DNA of 53,333 bases from Candidatus Binataceae bacterium (GTDB taxonomy: Bacteria > Desulfobacterota > Binatia > Binatales > Binataceae): NCBI GenBank assembly GCA_035308025.1, contig DATGHL010000003.1, positions 1 through 53,333 on the forward strand. Reading direction: 5' to 3'. Below, one piece after another: positions 29,947-38,045 of the stretch. A program made the translations under genes and the position numbers. Within the stretch, counting starts at the first letter, position 1; every line of letters begins with the position of its first letter. The notes under the pieces were generated by a model. It was not told where the DNA came from. It made no database searches and worked only from the letters and a program-made list of their open reading frames with translations.

Positions 29947-30351
29947 TCAAAATGGAATCTCGGATTCAACGGACAAGACAGGGTCGGTCGCGACAGTACA
30001 GTCTTCAACCTTCTCCGCCGGGGGCGCTCCGAGGAATTGGACGCGAATCGCGACGATTTCGGTGCGGCGCTGTTTGCGTCCGTCGTCCCTGGTTTCGAAT
30101 TCGCGGTTGTGCAATCGGCCCTCGACGAAAACCTGCCGTCCCTTCTTGAGGTACTCGTTGCAGGTCAGCGCGAGCTTTCCGATGACCACGACCCTGTGCC
30201 ATTCCGTCCGCTCGTGGCGTTTGCCGTCGTTGTCGGTGTACTGCTCGTCGGTCGCGACCGAGAAGTTTACGACCGGCAGGCCGGCGGGCGTGTACCGGAC
30301 TTCCGGGTCTTGCCCGAGGTGCCCGATAACCATTACCTTGTTGAGCGACAT
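29947..30351 (-). CDS. ssb: Single-stranded DNA-binding protein
   Basis: The 134-residue OB-fold protein starts SLNKVMVIGHLGQDPEVRYT and contains TEWHRVVVIGKLA and VEGRLHNREFE. It ends in SEIPF, matching the C-terminal tip used to recruit partners, though the acidic tail is short. Mobile elements often carry their own SSB to protect transferred single strands. ATG 30351 is chosen because the 86 codons upstream show no SSB-like sequence. Confidence 0.92.
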   Translation of the reverse strand: MSLNKVMVIGHLGQDPEVRYTPAGLPVVNFSVATDEQYTDNDGKRHERTEWHRVVVIGKLALTCNEYLKKGRQVFVEGRLHNREFETRDDGRKQRRTEIVAIRVQFLGAPPAEKVEDCTVATDPVLSVESEIPF

Positions 30352-30410
30352 GACTGTTTCTCCTTTTGCGCTCCGTGCCGGGGGTAGCGGCCTCGACACG
30401 GAGCTTTCGT

Positions 30411-30599
30411 TTACCGTTCCCGCGTAACCCTGCTCGCCTTCCACGTGGCGTCCTCGGCCGTCGCCTCGCCGTGCTCCTTCATCAGCGCCACAAAACACGA
30501 CCAATGGAACACTGCGGTGCTCGCCCACAGATGCGCCTTCAAGTAGTTTTCGTCCGTCCTCACCTTCTGACCGCAGCGGCCACAATTTCCCTGATACAT
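30411..30599 (-). CDS. Small zinc-binding protein of the mobile element
   Basis: A 62-residue protein with a CGRC pair (Cys6, Cys9) followed by HWSCF, which may complete a zinc site. GGAG is found upstream of ATG 30599. The family is unknown. It lies in a run of small Cys-rich genes beside ssb. Unusually, it sits on a longer chance frame that hides the true start. Confidence 0.5.
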   Translation of the reverse strand: MYQGNCGRCGQKVRTDENYLKAHLWASTAVFHWSCFVALMKEHGEATAEDATWKASRVTRER

Positions 30600-30612
30600 C
30601 GTTCTCCACTCC

Positions 30613-30822
30613 CTACATCGAAGTGTTGTTCTCCTCGTCGAACGCCCGCGCCGAAAACTCGCGGCTCGCCGCCTTACCGCACTCCTCTCCTTCGCAGTAG
30701 AGCGAACGATCCTCGGGGTAGTAGAAGGCACGTTCGCCCGTGTGAATCGGACGCTTGCAGCGCACGCATTTGCCCTCGAACCTGACGGTGATCCAGCGCG
30801 GATCGCACTTGTAACGACGCAT
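30613..30822 (-). CDS. Small zinc-ribbon-type protein of the mobile element
   Basis: A 69-residue protein with ITVRFEGKCVRCKRPIHTGE then YCEGEECGK; the two cysteine groups make a zinc-ribbon pattern. AAAGGAG sits nine to ten bases before ATG 30822. Its stop lies 13 bp before the next small gene. Function is unknown; a role in single-strand or replication processes beside ssb is only guilt by association. Confidence 0.55.
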   Translation of the reverse strand: MRRYKCDPRWITVRFEGKCVRCKRPIHTGERAFYYPEDRSLYCEGEECGKAASREFSARAFDEENNTSM

Positions 30823-30900
30823 CGGTCTTTCTCCTTTCGCGCCCGCTTGCCTGCGGCCAGGGCGCGCATGGCTTGGGCTTGGAAACCCAGCGCCATCTTT

Positions 30901-30941
30901 CGCCGCCGCCCTTCTCGCAAACATCTGGAAGGGCGACGGCG
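30901..30941. repeat. Inverted repeat, 14-bp arms
   Basis: CGCCGCCGCCCTTC (30901-30914) is complementary to GAAGGGCGACGGCG (30928-30941) except for one pair, with a 13-base loop. It sits in a 275-bp gene-free gap, next to a larger nested repeat. Confidence 0.6.
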
Positions 30942-30981
30942 GAAAGGGACTCGACGCGGCGCGCGGCGCCGCCACCAATGA

Positions 30982-31066
30982 GCGCCGGCGAAGCCGTGCA
31001 ATTCCGACGTGCCCGAGCGGAGCGCTCCCGTGGGACGGGCGCGGCGGAATTGCGCGAAGCCGGCGC
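30982..31066. repeat. Nested long inverted repeat in a gene-free gap
   Basis: Three pairs of arms are stacked around a common centre: GCGCCGGC (30982) with GCCGGCGC (31059), GCAATTCCG (30998) with CGGAATTGC (31045), and GTGCCCG (31009) with CGGGCGC (31036, one wobble). The central palindrome is GGAGCGCTCC (31019). Together they could form an 85-base hairpin. Candidate roles are an origin of transfer, a single-strand origin, or an mRNA terminator. The sequence does not decide among these. Confidence 0.65.
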
Positions 31067-31097
31067 AAGGCGGGGTGCTGGTGGGCGGGCTTTGCCT

Positions 31098-31826
31098 TCA
31101 TCGCATTAACTCCCCATGCCGAGCGCCCGCCTGGTACCGGCGTTCCGCCACTCGGCCGTGCATTCCGAAAAGCCGCAGGCAGCGGCGGCAGAGTCCGTTG
31201 AGATAACCGGCTAGGGAATCGGCGAACGGCTCGGCCTGGTCTTCCGGCAGGCGCGAGCGGATCGCGTGAATCTCCGGATGGGTCGTGCTCCACGTGAAAT
31301 GATTCGCCGCGTACTCGACCGCCGCGATCGCGGCGTAGTCGTAAACCGGATTGATGGCGCGCTCGATGGAAACCGGAAAGATCAACGTCACGCGACTGCC
31401 GACTTTGGTTCGAAGTCTTACCTGGGTCAGCACAAAGGAGCGCTCGGCGCCGTTTCCCAGTCGGAGCCGGACGATATTTCTGATCGACGGCTGCGATTCC
31501 CTGCCGACGATCGGGCCGCGCGGCCCTGAGTTCGGATCGTCCTGCTGCTGCCAAAGCTTCGTATGGACCGCATTCGCCGGGTCTTCGTGGGTGCGAACGT
31601 CCACCAGCAAGCCGTTGATGTAGCTGAAAGGAACGCTCACTTGCTGCTCGCGCTCGACCAAACCGAGAAGCGCGACGTTGTATTTGAAGGTGAACGATGG
31701 CAGATCGCCGGCTGGAGGATACTCGGTGGCCGATAGGCGGCGTTCCGTCCTGTATGGACGCGCGCCGCACACGCGGCAAATTTCCAGACCGGCCATCCTC
31801 GAACCACAACGGGTGCAAAAGTTCAT
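31098..31826 (-). CDS. Unknown protein with N-terminal zinc ribbon
   Basis: A 242-residue protein opening FCTRCGSRMAG then CRVCGARP (two CxxC pairs). The body is soluble and mixed, with FKYNVALLGLVEREQQVSVP and INPVYDYAAIAAVEYAANHF. The C-terminal part has CRRCL and many arginines. I do not recognise the family. It is 18 bp downstream of the relaxase on the same strand, so it is likely part of the transfer operon. Confidence 0.55.
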   Translation of the reverse strand: MNFCTRCGSRMAGLEICRVCGARPYRTERRLSATEYPPAGDLPSFTFKYNVALLGLVEREQQVSVPFSYINGLLVDVRTHEDPANAVHTKLWQQQDDPNSGPRGPIVGRESQPSIRNIVRLRLGNGAERSFVLTQVRLRTKVGSRVTLIFPVSIERAINPVYDYAAIAAVEYAANHFTWSTTHPEIHAIRSRLPEDQAEPFADSLAGYLNGLCRRCLRLFGMHGRVAERRYQAGARHGELMR

Positions 31827-31844
31827 GACGCTACCTCCTCTTAC

Positions 31845-34628
31845 TCACCATCGGATTCCCTGGCTCCGCTTGAGCTTGCGATCCTGACCCACGCCCTGTT
31901 TGAGGCGGGCGGCGAACGGCTCTTCGATATCGAACGGCTTGAACCTCGGCAGCGAGCGCCGCTGAGCCGGAGAGAGATTTTCAAGCGCGGTCGGCTTGAG
32001 CTGCTCGCGGCCCACGGCGCGCGCCAGCGCGTCGGCGTTGTCGGTGTAAATGCGGGCGTCGTGACGGGCGCGGCTCAGCGACACGTAGAACTGCCGGCGG
32101 TTTACCAGCCGCACGCTCCGCTCGGTGTCGACGTTGATGATTACTCTATCCACGGTCGCGCCCTGGCTGGCGTGCGAGGTCGAGGCGTAGCCGTAATCGA
32201 TATGGCGGAGCCGCGTGTTCGTCGCTGCGATTTCGCGGCCCTTGTCCGTGCGAAGCCGGATCTGGCCGGCATCGATCGCGACTACGGTCGCTAATTCGCC
32301 ATTGGCGACGCCAAGCGCGCGGTCCGGGGCGCGGAACTGGATACGGTCACCGGCGGCCAAGTTCCGCGACTCCGCGCGAAACGCTTCGACGCCCCTGAAA
32401 CGTCCCGGCGCGTATTCGACGATGGCGCCGCTTTCGTTTTTGATTCTGAGCAGGTTGCGTTTCGTATCCAACGCTTCGACGGTGGCGTAGCCGCCGGCGG
32501 CGACGCCGAGCTTCGCGCTGCCGCGCCGGAAACGGATCACGTCGCCGGCCGCGTAATGGCGCGCATGCGCCCGCTGCGCGCGAGTCAAATCGAGATTCGA
32601 GAGCGTCGCCAGTTCGATGCCCTCGCGCGCCACGGTGCCACGCTCGACCAAGATTTCTCGGATGACCTGGTTAAGCTCGGTGCGCTCCTCAATGGCGGGA
32701 CTCACGACCAGCGTGGTCTGTCCAGCCTGATGGGAGCGCAGATAGTCTTCGGCGATCGCCCGGTAGCGTTCAACGGGTGGAGCGATCGCATTAATGCGCT
32801 GCTGTTCGGAAAGCGCGGAAATCGTTTCGGCCAGCTTTCCCGCCGCCGCCAGCTCGACGGCGTGCCGCAGCTGAGGATCGCGCTGACGGCGAATCACCGT
32901 CAGAGACACGGTCGTCATGCCCGCCTGCCGCATCTGGTGGAGCGGCCGGCCGGCTTCGATCGCGTGATGCTGGCGCTCGTCGCCGACGAAAACGACGCGT
33001 TCGACTCCGACCACCTTGGCGAGGTGGAGCAGACGATTCACCTGCCGGGTGGCGAGCAGGCTCGACTCGTCGACGATCCACAGTTCGCGGCCGTGTTTCT
33101 CGACGCCTGGGTTTTCGAGCAGGCTCGCCACGGTTCGTGCGAGCACGCCCGCCTCGCTCAGCGCCTTGACGCTGCCGCTGGTCGGTCCAAAGCCGCGCAC
33201 GAACCAGCCCCGCTCCCGCGCCAGCTCGCGGATCGCCCCGACCGTGGTGGTCTTGGCGGCGCCCGCGCGCCCCTCGATCGCGCTCAGCCAGTCGCGGGTG
33301 GAAAGCGTGGTCCCGGCGGCTGAGGTTTGATCCGCGGCCAGTCCACGGCGCGCCGTCCGGCGCCTGATCTCGTCGGCGCTCGCTATTGCCTCGCCTTGGC
33401 CCCGGCCTTCGCGCATCAGCGCGATATTGTCTTGTTCCAGCGCCGCCATCCGCGGCGTGGTGAAAGCTCCAATCGGATGGCGATGGTCCGCAGCGAGATC
33501 GATCAGCCTGCCGTCGCTTCTATGCGCATCGATTGCGCTGCGAACGCGTTCGAGCACGGTCCGGCCCATCGCATGTTGAAGGGCGAAGGCCTCAAGCTCG
33601 CGCCGGTCGGGCGCGGCGTCGCGCTCGACCGCGTGCGCCGTGGCGTGGCGCACCGCCTCGTCAAGTTTCTGCGCGTCGATCTCGTTGCTAAGGGTTCCAC
33701 GGTTGTTCGCCACGGCGGCGATACGCTCGATTGGAATTCCATACGCCGCAGCGCGCTCGCGCCATTCGGCCTTGAGCGCCTGCTCGTCGCGCTGGTCCTT
33801 GGAAAGGCGCGAGCGGTGCGCGGCGATCTGGGCTGCGGCGGCGCCGTTCACTCCCAGCTTCGCCAGTTCCCGCTCGATCTCCTGGCGGCGCAGCGAAAAC
33901 GCCATCACCTGTTCGCGTCCGTAGCCCTCCAGCTCCCAGCGCCCGTCGCTCCCCGCGATAACGATCGCGTATCCCAGCTTTTGAACTTCGCGCGCCAGCT
34001 CGGCGCGATAGACGGCGGTGGCGAAAGCCTGCGAGCGGTAGATTTCGACCGGATCGAGTCCGCGCCAGGCGCCGTCCGGCCGCCGCGTCATGTTCATCAC
34101 CACGACGTGGGTATGCAGGTGCGGGTCGGGGCCGTAGCCGTCATTGGCGGCAGCGTCGGTCGGCCGCGCCGCAATGTGATCGAAGCGCGCGGCGACCACA
34201 TTGGCGGTCGTCACCCATTCCTGGCCGCGCTGGATGCGCGCCTGCGCGAAGCGCTCCAGCTCCTCAAGCGCGCGTTCGACCGACCGGCGATGCGCCGCAA
34301 TTAAACGCGAATCGTCGCCGACCAGCGCCTGCACGCTGACCGATTTGGGCGCGTTGAAGGTCGCGTCCCAACCGGCGCGTCTTTGTTCACCCTCGCGTTG
34401 CGCGGCGTGGACGATGATCTCGCCGGTACTCGGATCGAGTCCGCCCAGAACCGCGCGAAAATCTTTGGTATCGACCTCGCCACCGAGGCCCAGCTCCGCC
34501 GCGCCCTTGCCGAACCACCGTCCGACGACGCGCCGCTTTTCGGTGTAGTAGTCGTCGCGGCTGTACTTCTCTTCGTAGTAGGTCTCAGCCTGGCCGGCGG
34601 TCAGCGCGCCTTTCGACATCACCAGCAT
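31845..34628 (-). CDS. MOBF-type conjugative relaxase-helicase (TrwC/TraI-like)
   Basis: The 927-residue protein should nick oriT and unwind the transferred strand. The N-terminal TrwC relaxase domain has Tyr pairs at 17-18 and 27-28 and the three-His metal site GPDPHLHTHVVVMN (about residues 165-178). After residue about 430 comes a RecD-like helicase with Walker A GRAGAAKTT, Walker B IVDESS, GDERQHHAIEAGRPL and the late motif ASTSHASQGATVDR. The first helicase motif is GRAGAAKT where GxAGxGKT is usual. GGGGG lies six bases before ATG 34628. Confidence 0.93.
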   Translation of the reverse strand: MLVMSKGALTAGQAETYYEEKYSRDDYYTEKRRVVGRWFGKGAAELGLGGEVDTKDFRAVLGGLDPSTGEIIVHAAQREGEQRRAGWDATFNAPKSVSVQALVGDDSRLIAAHRRSVERALEELERFAQARIQRGQEWVTTANVVAARFDHIAARPTDAAANDGYGPDPHLHTHVVVMNMTRRPDGAWRGLDPVEIYRSQAFATAVYRAELAREVQKLGYAIVIAGSDGRWELEGYGREQVMAFSLRRQEIERELAKLGVNGAAAAQIAAHRSRLSKDQRDEQALKAEWRERAAAYGIPIERIAAVANNRGTLSNEIDAQKLDEAVRHATAHAVERDAAPDRRELEAFALQHAMGRTVLERVRSAIDAHRSDGRLIDLAADHRHPIGAFTTPRMAALEQDNIALMREGRGQGEAIASADEIRRRTARRGLAADQTSAAGTTLSTRDWLSAIEGRAGAAKTTTVGAIRELARERGWFVRGFGPTSGSVKALSEAGVLARTVASLLENPGVEKHGRELWIVDESSLLATRQVNRLLHLAKVVGVERVVFVGDERQHHAIEAGRPLHQMRQAGMTTVSLTVIRRQRDPQLRHAVELAAAGKLAETISALSEQQRINAIAPPVERYRAIAEDYLRSHQAGQTTLVVSPAIEERTELNQVIREILVERGTVAREGIELATLSNLDLTRAQRAHARHYAAGDVIRFRRGSAKLGVAAGGYATVEALDTKRNLLRIKNESGAIVEYAPGRFRGVEAFRAESRNLAAGDRIQFRAPDRALGVANGELATVVAIDAGQIRLRTDKGREIAATNTRLRHIDYGYASTSHASQGATVDRVIINVDTERSVRLVNRRQFYVSLSRARHDARIYTDNADALARAVGREQLKPTALENLSPAQRRSLPRFKPFDIEEPFAARLKQGVGQDRKLKRSQGIRW

Positions 34629-34631
34629 CGG

Positions 34632-36503
34632 TTACCCCCAGCCGCCGTCACTCGCCGATTTGCCCGGCGTGCCCGCTTGCGAACTTGCGACTTTCGACTC
34701 GCGCGTTCCTGTCAGCGCCGGTTGAACCGCGTCAGCGCTGCGGCGAAGGGTAAAGGCGGGCGCGTTTCGCCTGGGCTCCGCCCACTGCATCTTGACGCGC
34801 GCGCGGTCGTAGCCGGCGATGCAGAGATAGCCCTCGAGCGCCGGCAGCTTCTGAATCTCAGACGGCAGCACCACGCGCTCCAGCGTCTGATGGGGTTGCA
34901 GGTTGAAGCCGTCGCGATACAGCGACGGCCCGGTCAGCGTCGTCATCTGTAGACGAACGACTTCGCGCTGCCCGAGCGTGCGGCTGGCCCATTCCGCCGT
35001 CTCGGCCTCGTCTGAGCGCAGAATCAGCTTGGTGGCAGGCGCCGAAAGCAGCGTCACCGTGCGGTCGCGCCCGTAAATCGAATGCAACTGTGAAACCGCC
35101 TGGAAGCCGAGCGCTACGCAGAGGCCGCGCTTGCGCCCGCGCACGACGAGGTTTTCGAGCTGGCCCTGATAGTCCAGCGCGCCCAACTCATCGATCACGA
35201 TCCAGACCTGCTCGTTCGAAAGGCTGAGGTCCGAAGTCAAAAGCTGCCGAACGAGACAGTCGAGCCAGACGTTCTGCAGGGGCAGCGCCGCTGCGCGCGA
35301 ATCCTCGGTCGAGGTCAGGAAGAGCCAGCCGCTTCGCTGTTTTGCCCACTCCACGGCGCTCCATGTTGGGCGGCCAGGTTCCTCGGGCGGCAGGAAGCGG
35401 AATGGGTTAGTCGCGTTGGTGACCATCGCCACGATCCCCGCGCCCTGGTCGTGCGCGCCGGGATCGATCAACGGCTCCGCCGCCGTACCCTTGAGCGCTT
35501 GTTTGAGCCGGTCGCGCGGCAGGGTGAGCAGTTGCGTGATGGTATCCGCGGTCCGCGGCTTAGCCGTCTCGAAGATGCTGACCAAGGTCGTCCGGCCGGA
35601 GCGCCGAAAGAACCTGTCCGCCCCGCTCTGGGCGAAGCTGTTGGGCGCGTCGGGAATCAGCGATTGCGCCAGCGCCTCGGCGTCCATGCGGAAGCTCTCG
35701 GCCCGGAGCTCCGCCCACGGTGACCATGCCGGGCAGCGCTCGTCGAGCGGGTTCAGAATCACGTCGCCGCGCTCGGGCCGGTGGAACTCCGAGATGTACT
35801 CGGCATCGGGATCGAGCACGACGGCCGTCCCGCCGCGCGCCTCGATCTGGCGGAGCGTCTGACGGATGAAGTTCGACTTGCCCGAGCCGGTCTTGCCGGT
35901 GACCAGGAAGTGCTGCGGCTCCAGCTCCGGCGGAATCGGCACGTCGGCGACGTGGATCGCGCCGTCATCGCGGCTCGCCAGCCGCCGCATCACGGGCACG
36001 CGGAAGATTCCGCGCGCGTTCGAACTCTCGATCGCTCCGGACAGTTCGCGGCTTTCGATCAACCGCAGGCCGCGCACGTGACGCGCATCGGAGCCTTTGC
36101 GCCGCAGCAGCATGACCGCCGCAATCGTCACCAACGCCGGCCCGGCCAGGCCCCAGCGCCAGTAATGGACCACCCATTCGCCGAACGAGTGCTGGTAGAA
36201 ATGCTTCCCGTTCAGGAACGCATAGAGGACCTGATACGGATAGCGCTTGCCCTGGTACGGCAGGGTAGGCTGAATTAGCGGCAGGCCGAGCCTGGTCAGC
36301 GCCCACGCGGCGAACCACGGAATGAAGAGCTGGTGGCCGAAGTCGCGGAAATACCATCCGGTCCAGTACCAAACCAGCCCGAGGGTCGCCGCGAGCCATG
36401 AGAAGATACAGAGCTTGAGCCAGACCAGCACGAAGCGCGCGTTCATCCGCGCCCCGGTCGCATACGCCTGCCAGCTCGCCGCCTGCCGTCCGCCCGACCA
36501 CAT
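34632..36503 (-). CDS. Type IV coupling protein (TrwB/TraD/VirD4 family)
   Basis: The 623-residue ATPase links the relaxosome to the mating channel. Two membrane helices (about 23-48 and 111-133) precede the cytoplasmic motor with Walker A GKTGSGKS (203-210) and Walker B VWIVIDELGALDYQG. GFQAVSQLHSIYG is also typical of TrwB-type proteins. A Pro/Ser-rich C-terminal tail ends the protein. The relaxase starts three bases after its stop, so the two are co-translated. Confidence 0.92.
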   Translation of the reverse strand: MWSGGRQAASWQAYATGARMNARFVLVWLKLCIFSWLAATLGLVWYWTGWYFRDFGHQLFIPWFAAWALTRLGLPLIQPTLPYQGKRYPYQVLYAFLNGKHFYQHSFGEWVVHYWRWGLAGPALVTIAAVMLLRRKGSDARHVRGLRLIESRELSGAIESSNARGIFRVPVMRRLASRDDGAIHVADVPIPPELEPQHFLVTGKTGSGKSNFIRQTLRQIEARGGTAVVLDPDAEYISEFHRPERGDVILNPLDERCPAWSPWAELRAESFRMDAEALAQSLIPDAPNSFAQSGADRFFRRSGRTTLVSIFETAKPRTADTITQLLTLPRDRLKQALKGTAAEPLIDPGAHDQGAGIVAMVTNATNPFRFLPPEEPGRPTWSAVEWAKQRSGWLFLTSTEDSRAAALPLQNVWLDCLVRQLLTSDLSLSNEQVWIVIDELGALDYQGQLENLVVRGRKRGLCVALGFQAVSQLHSIYGRDRTVTLLSAPATKLILRSDEAETAEWASRTLGQREVVRLQMTTLTGPSLYRDGFNLQPHQTLERVVLPSEIQKLPALEGYLCIAGYDRARVKMQWAEPRRNAPAFTLRRSADAVQPALTGTRESKVASSQAGTPGKSASDGGWG

Positions 36504-36510
36504 GGTTCCG

Positions 36511-36951
36511 CTACTCCTTCAGCGCCGCGCCGCTTGCCCTGCCGAGGCTCTTTCGGCCCTCGATCTCGGCGTCGAGGCGGGTCAGATAGTCGCTGGCGTC
36601 CTGGCGCGACAGCTGCTGGATGTGCTTGAGCCTGGCGCGGTCAAGGCCGAAACCGTTGCCCTGCTCGACCATGTTGTAGAGCGATGAGCGGGTGCGGGAG
36701 ATCTCATAGACGAGGTGGCGGAAGCGGTCCTCGATCAGATCGCCCAGTTCGCGTATCAGCTCCGTCTGCCTGCCCGCTTCGCTGTAATGCTCGCAGACGA
36801 TCGCGCGCACGATTTCGGTCGGACTCGCGTCGCGCTCGCGCGCGTCGGCTTCAAGCCGCGAGGCGATTTCCGGCGCGAATCGCACCAGCACCGCGCGCGG
36901 CTGCTCGCCGCTCTCGTTGATATCAGTCGATATCCTTTTGTTGTCGGGCAT
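36511..36951 (-). CDS. Relaxosome accessory DNA-binding protein (RHH/TrwA-like)
   Basis: A 146-residue protein with a ribbon-helix-helix-like N-terminal part (AVLVRFAPEIASRLEADARE, then PTEIVRAIVCEHY) and a helical remainder (LGDLIEDRFRHLVYEI and onward). Position directly before the coupling protein and relaxase is that of TrwA-type proteins, which bind near oriT and help the relaxase. GAGAGGA precedes ATG 36951. The preceding 168 bp are gene-free and are the natural place for its targets. Confidence 0.7.
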   Translation of the reverse strand: MPDNKRISTDINESGEQPRAVLVRFAPEIASRLEADARERDASPTEIVRAIVCEHYSEAGRQTELIRELGDLIEDRFRHLVYEISRTRSSLYNMVEQGNGFGLDRARLKHIQQLSRQDASDYLTRLDAEIEGRKSLGRASGAALKE

Positions 36952-37119
36952 CTTCCTCTCCTCCAACTCCGCTTCTGATATCCGTGATAGCGTCCGGATT
37001 CCGGGCCTTTTCCGCGAAAACTCCTTCATCGGGGGATGAGTGACGTGTCAAAGCCTGAAACGCGCGAAGCGCGTCAACGGACGCCACGCTGAACCTGATA
37101 CGCCGGGACATGCACAACC
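36952..37119. promoter_or_regulatory. Gene-free gap before the relaxosome operon; oriT candidate
   Basis: This 168-bp gap lies upstream of the RHH, coupling-protein and relaxase genes. It contains the hairpin ACGCGC-GAA-GCGCGT (37060-37074) and a TCCGGATTCCGG stretch near 37002. MOBF elements such as R388 have oriT next to trwA, so this is one of two oriT candidates. No nic-site consensus was recognised. Confidence 0.35.
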
Positions 37120-37380
37120 TCACCGCACTGCCGGATGGGCGGGGCCGCCGTTGGCGCCTGCGACGGGCCTGGAATTTCGTTTGAGCCATGATTGGAACTC
37201 GCGGTCGGAATCGACGAAGTTGCGCACGATCTCGACGATGAGCCGACGGACGCCGATGGCTTCGCCGTGGATCTGCTGGTAGTAGGCGGCATAACCGTCG
37301 AGTTGAGCCTTGAGCCTGCCGGACAGGGTGATGTTGACCTGCGCCGATGGGAGCTGCTTCTCAAGTTTGGCGAGCTTCAT
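37120..37380 (-). CDS. DUF2274-type small protein of trb clusters
   Basis: The 86-residue protein begins KLAKLEKQLPSAQVNITLSG and continues RLKAQLDGYAAYYQQIHGEA and VRRLIVEIVRNFVDSDREF. It matches the small DUF2274 proteins commonly encoded beside trb transfer genes. It is probably a soluble DNA-binding or regulatory protein, function unproven. GGAGG stands six bases before ATG 37380. It follows traF by 12 bp. Confidence 0.7.
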   Translation of the reverse strand: MKLAKLEKQLPSAQVNITLSGRLKAQLDGYAAYYQQIHGEAIGVRRLIVEIVRNFVDSDREFQSWLKRNSRPVAGANGGPAHPAVR

Positions 37381-37391
37381 GGAAGACCTCC

Positions 37392-38045
37392 TTATTGCTG
37401 TCTGACTTCGCACGGACCGATGACCCATGCGGAAAGCGCGTTGATGGTTGCGGTGGCGGCGAGAACCCCGAACGCCGCGAGGCAGAGCGTGTAGGCGAGC
37501 GCCAGCCACTGGGCAAGCGGCGCGCTCGTCCATGTGAGCAGCGGTTCGAGCCGCGAGATGACGCTGGCCGCGGGCACCGGGCCGAAGTAGCGGCTGTCGA
37601 GGCCGCGCGGATGATTGGACAGCACCCAGACTTTCCCCGCCGCCACGCGATAGACGCCGAAGGGATATGGATGGAGCGCCCGCCCTTCATCGTCGTGCAG
37701 CGGAACGCTGTCGGGCCAAGGCACGCCGTTGACGTAAATGCCATCAGATTCCACGCGCACCGAGTCGCCTGGGAGCGCGGCGACGCGCTTGATCAGCGGC
37801 AGTTTGGCCGGAATGTAACGGCGCAATGTCGAGGCCGCCGAATCGTGAGGTTGATCGATGAGGACCAGCGCGCCGCGGCTGGCGCCTCCGGAAACCAGCT
37901 CATAAATTCCGACCGGCTCGCTCGGCGTGATGTTGAAGCAATAGCCGACTTTCAGCGGCAGCCACCCGCCGAGGGCGCATACGTCCATGGCTATCGCGCC
38001 GCCTATGAGGCCGACTGCGAAGCGGAGTATCAATTGCCTGCTCAT
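37392..38045 (-). CDS. traF: TraF-type signal peptidase for conjugative pilin
   Basis: A 217-residue S26-family peptidase with the serine nucleophile Ser42 in ITPSEPVGIYEL and the lysine base Lys86 in LIKRVAALPGDSV. The N terminus is an anchor helix. The C terminus adds a further hydrophobic segment (about residues 178-203) beyond the RP4 type. RP4 TraF cyclises the TrbC pilin, and trbC is in the same cluster. ATG 38045 overlaps the trbI stop (ATGA). Confidence 0.88.
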   Translation of the reverse strand: MSRQLILRFAVGLIGGAIAMDVCALGGWLPLKVGYCFNITPSEPVGIYELVSGGASRGALVLIDQPHDSAASTLRRYIPAKLPLIKRVAALPGDSVRVESDGIYVNGVPWPDSVPLHDDEGRALHPYPFGVYRVAAGKVWVLSNHPRGLDSRYFGPVPAASVISRLEPLLTWTSAPLAQWLALAYTLCLAAFGVLAATATINALSAWVIGPCEVRQQ

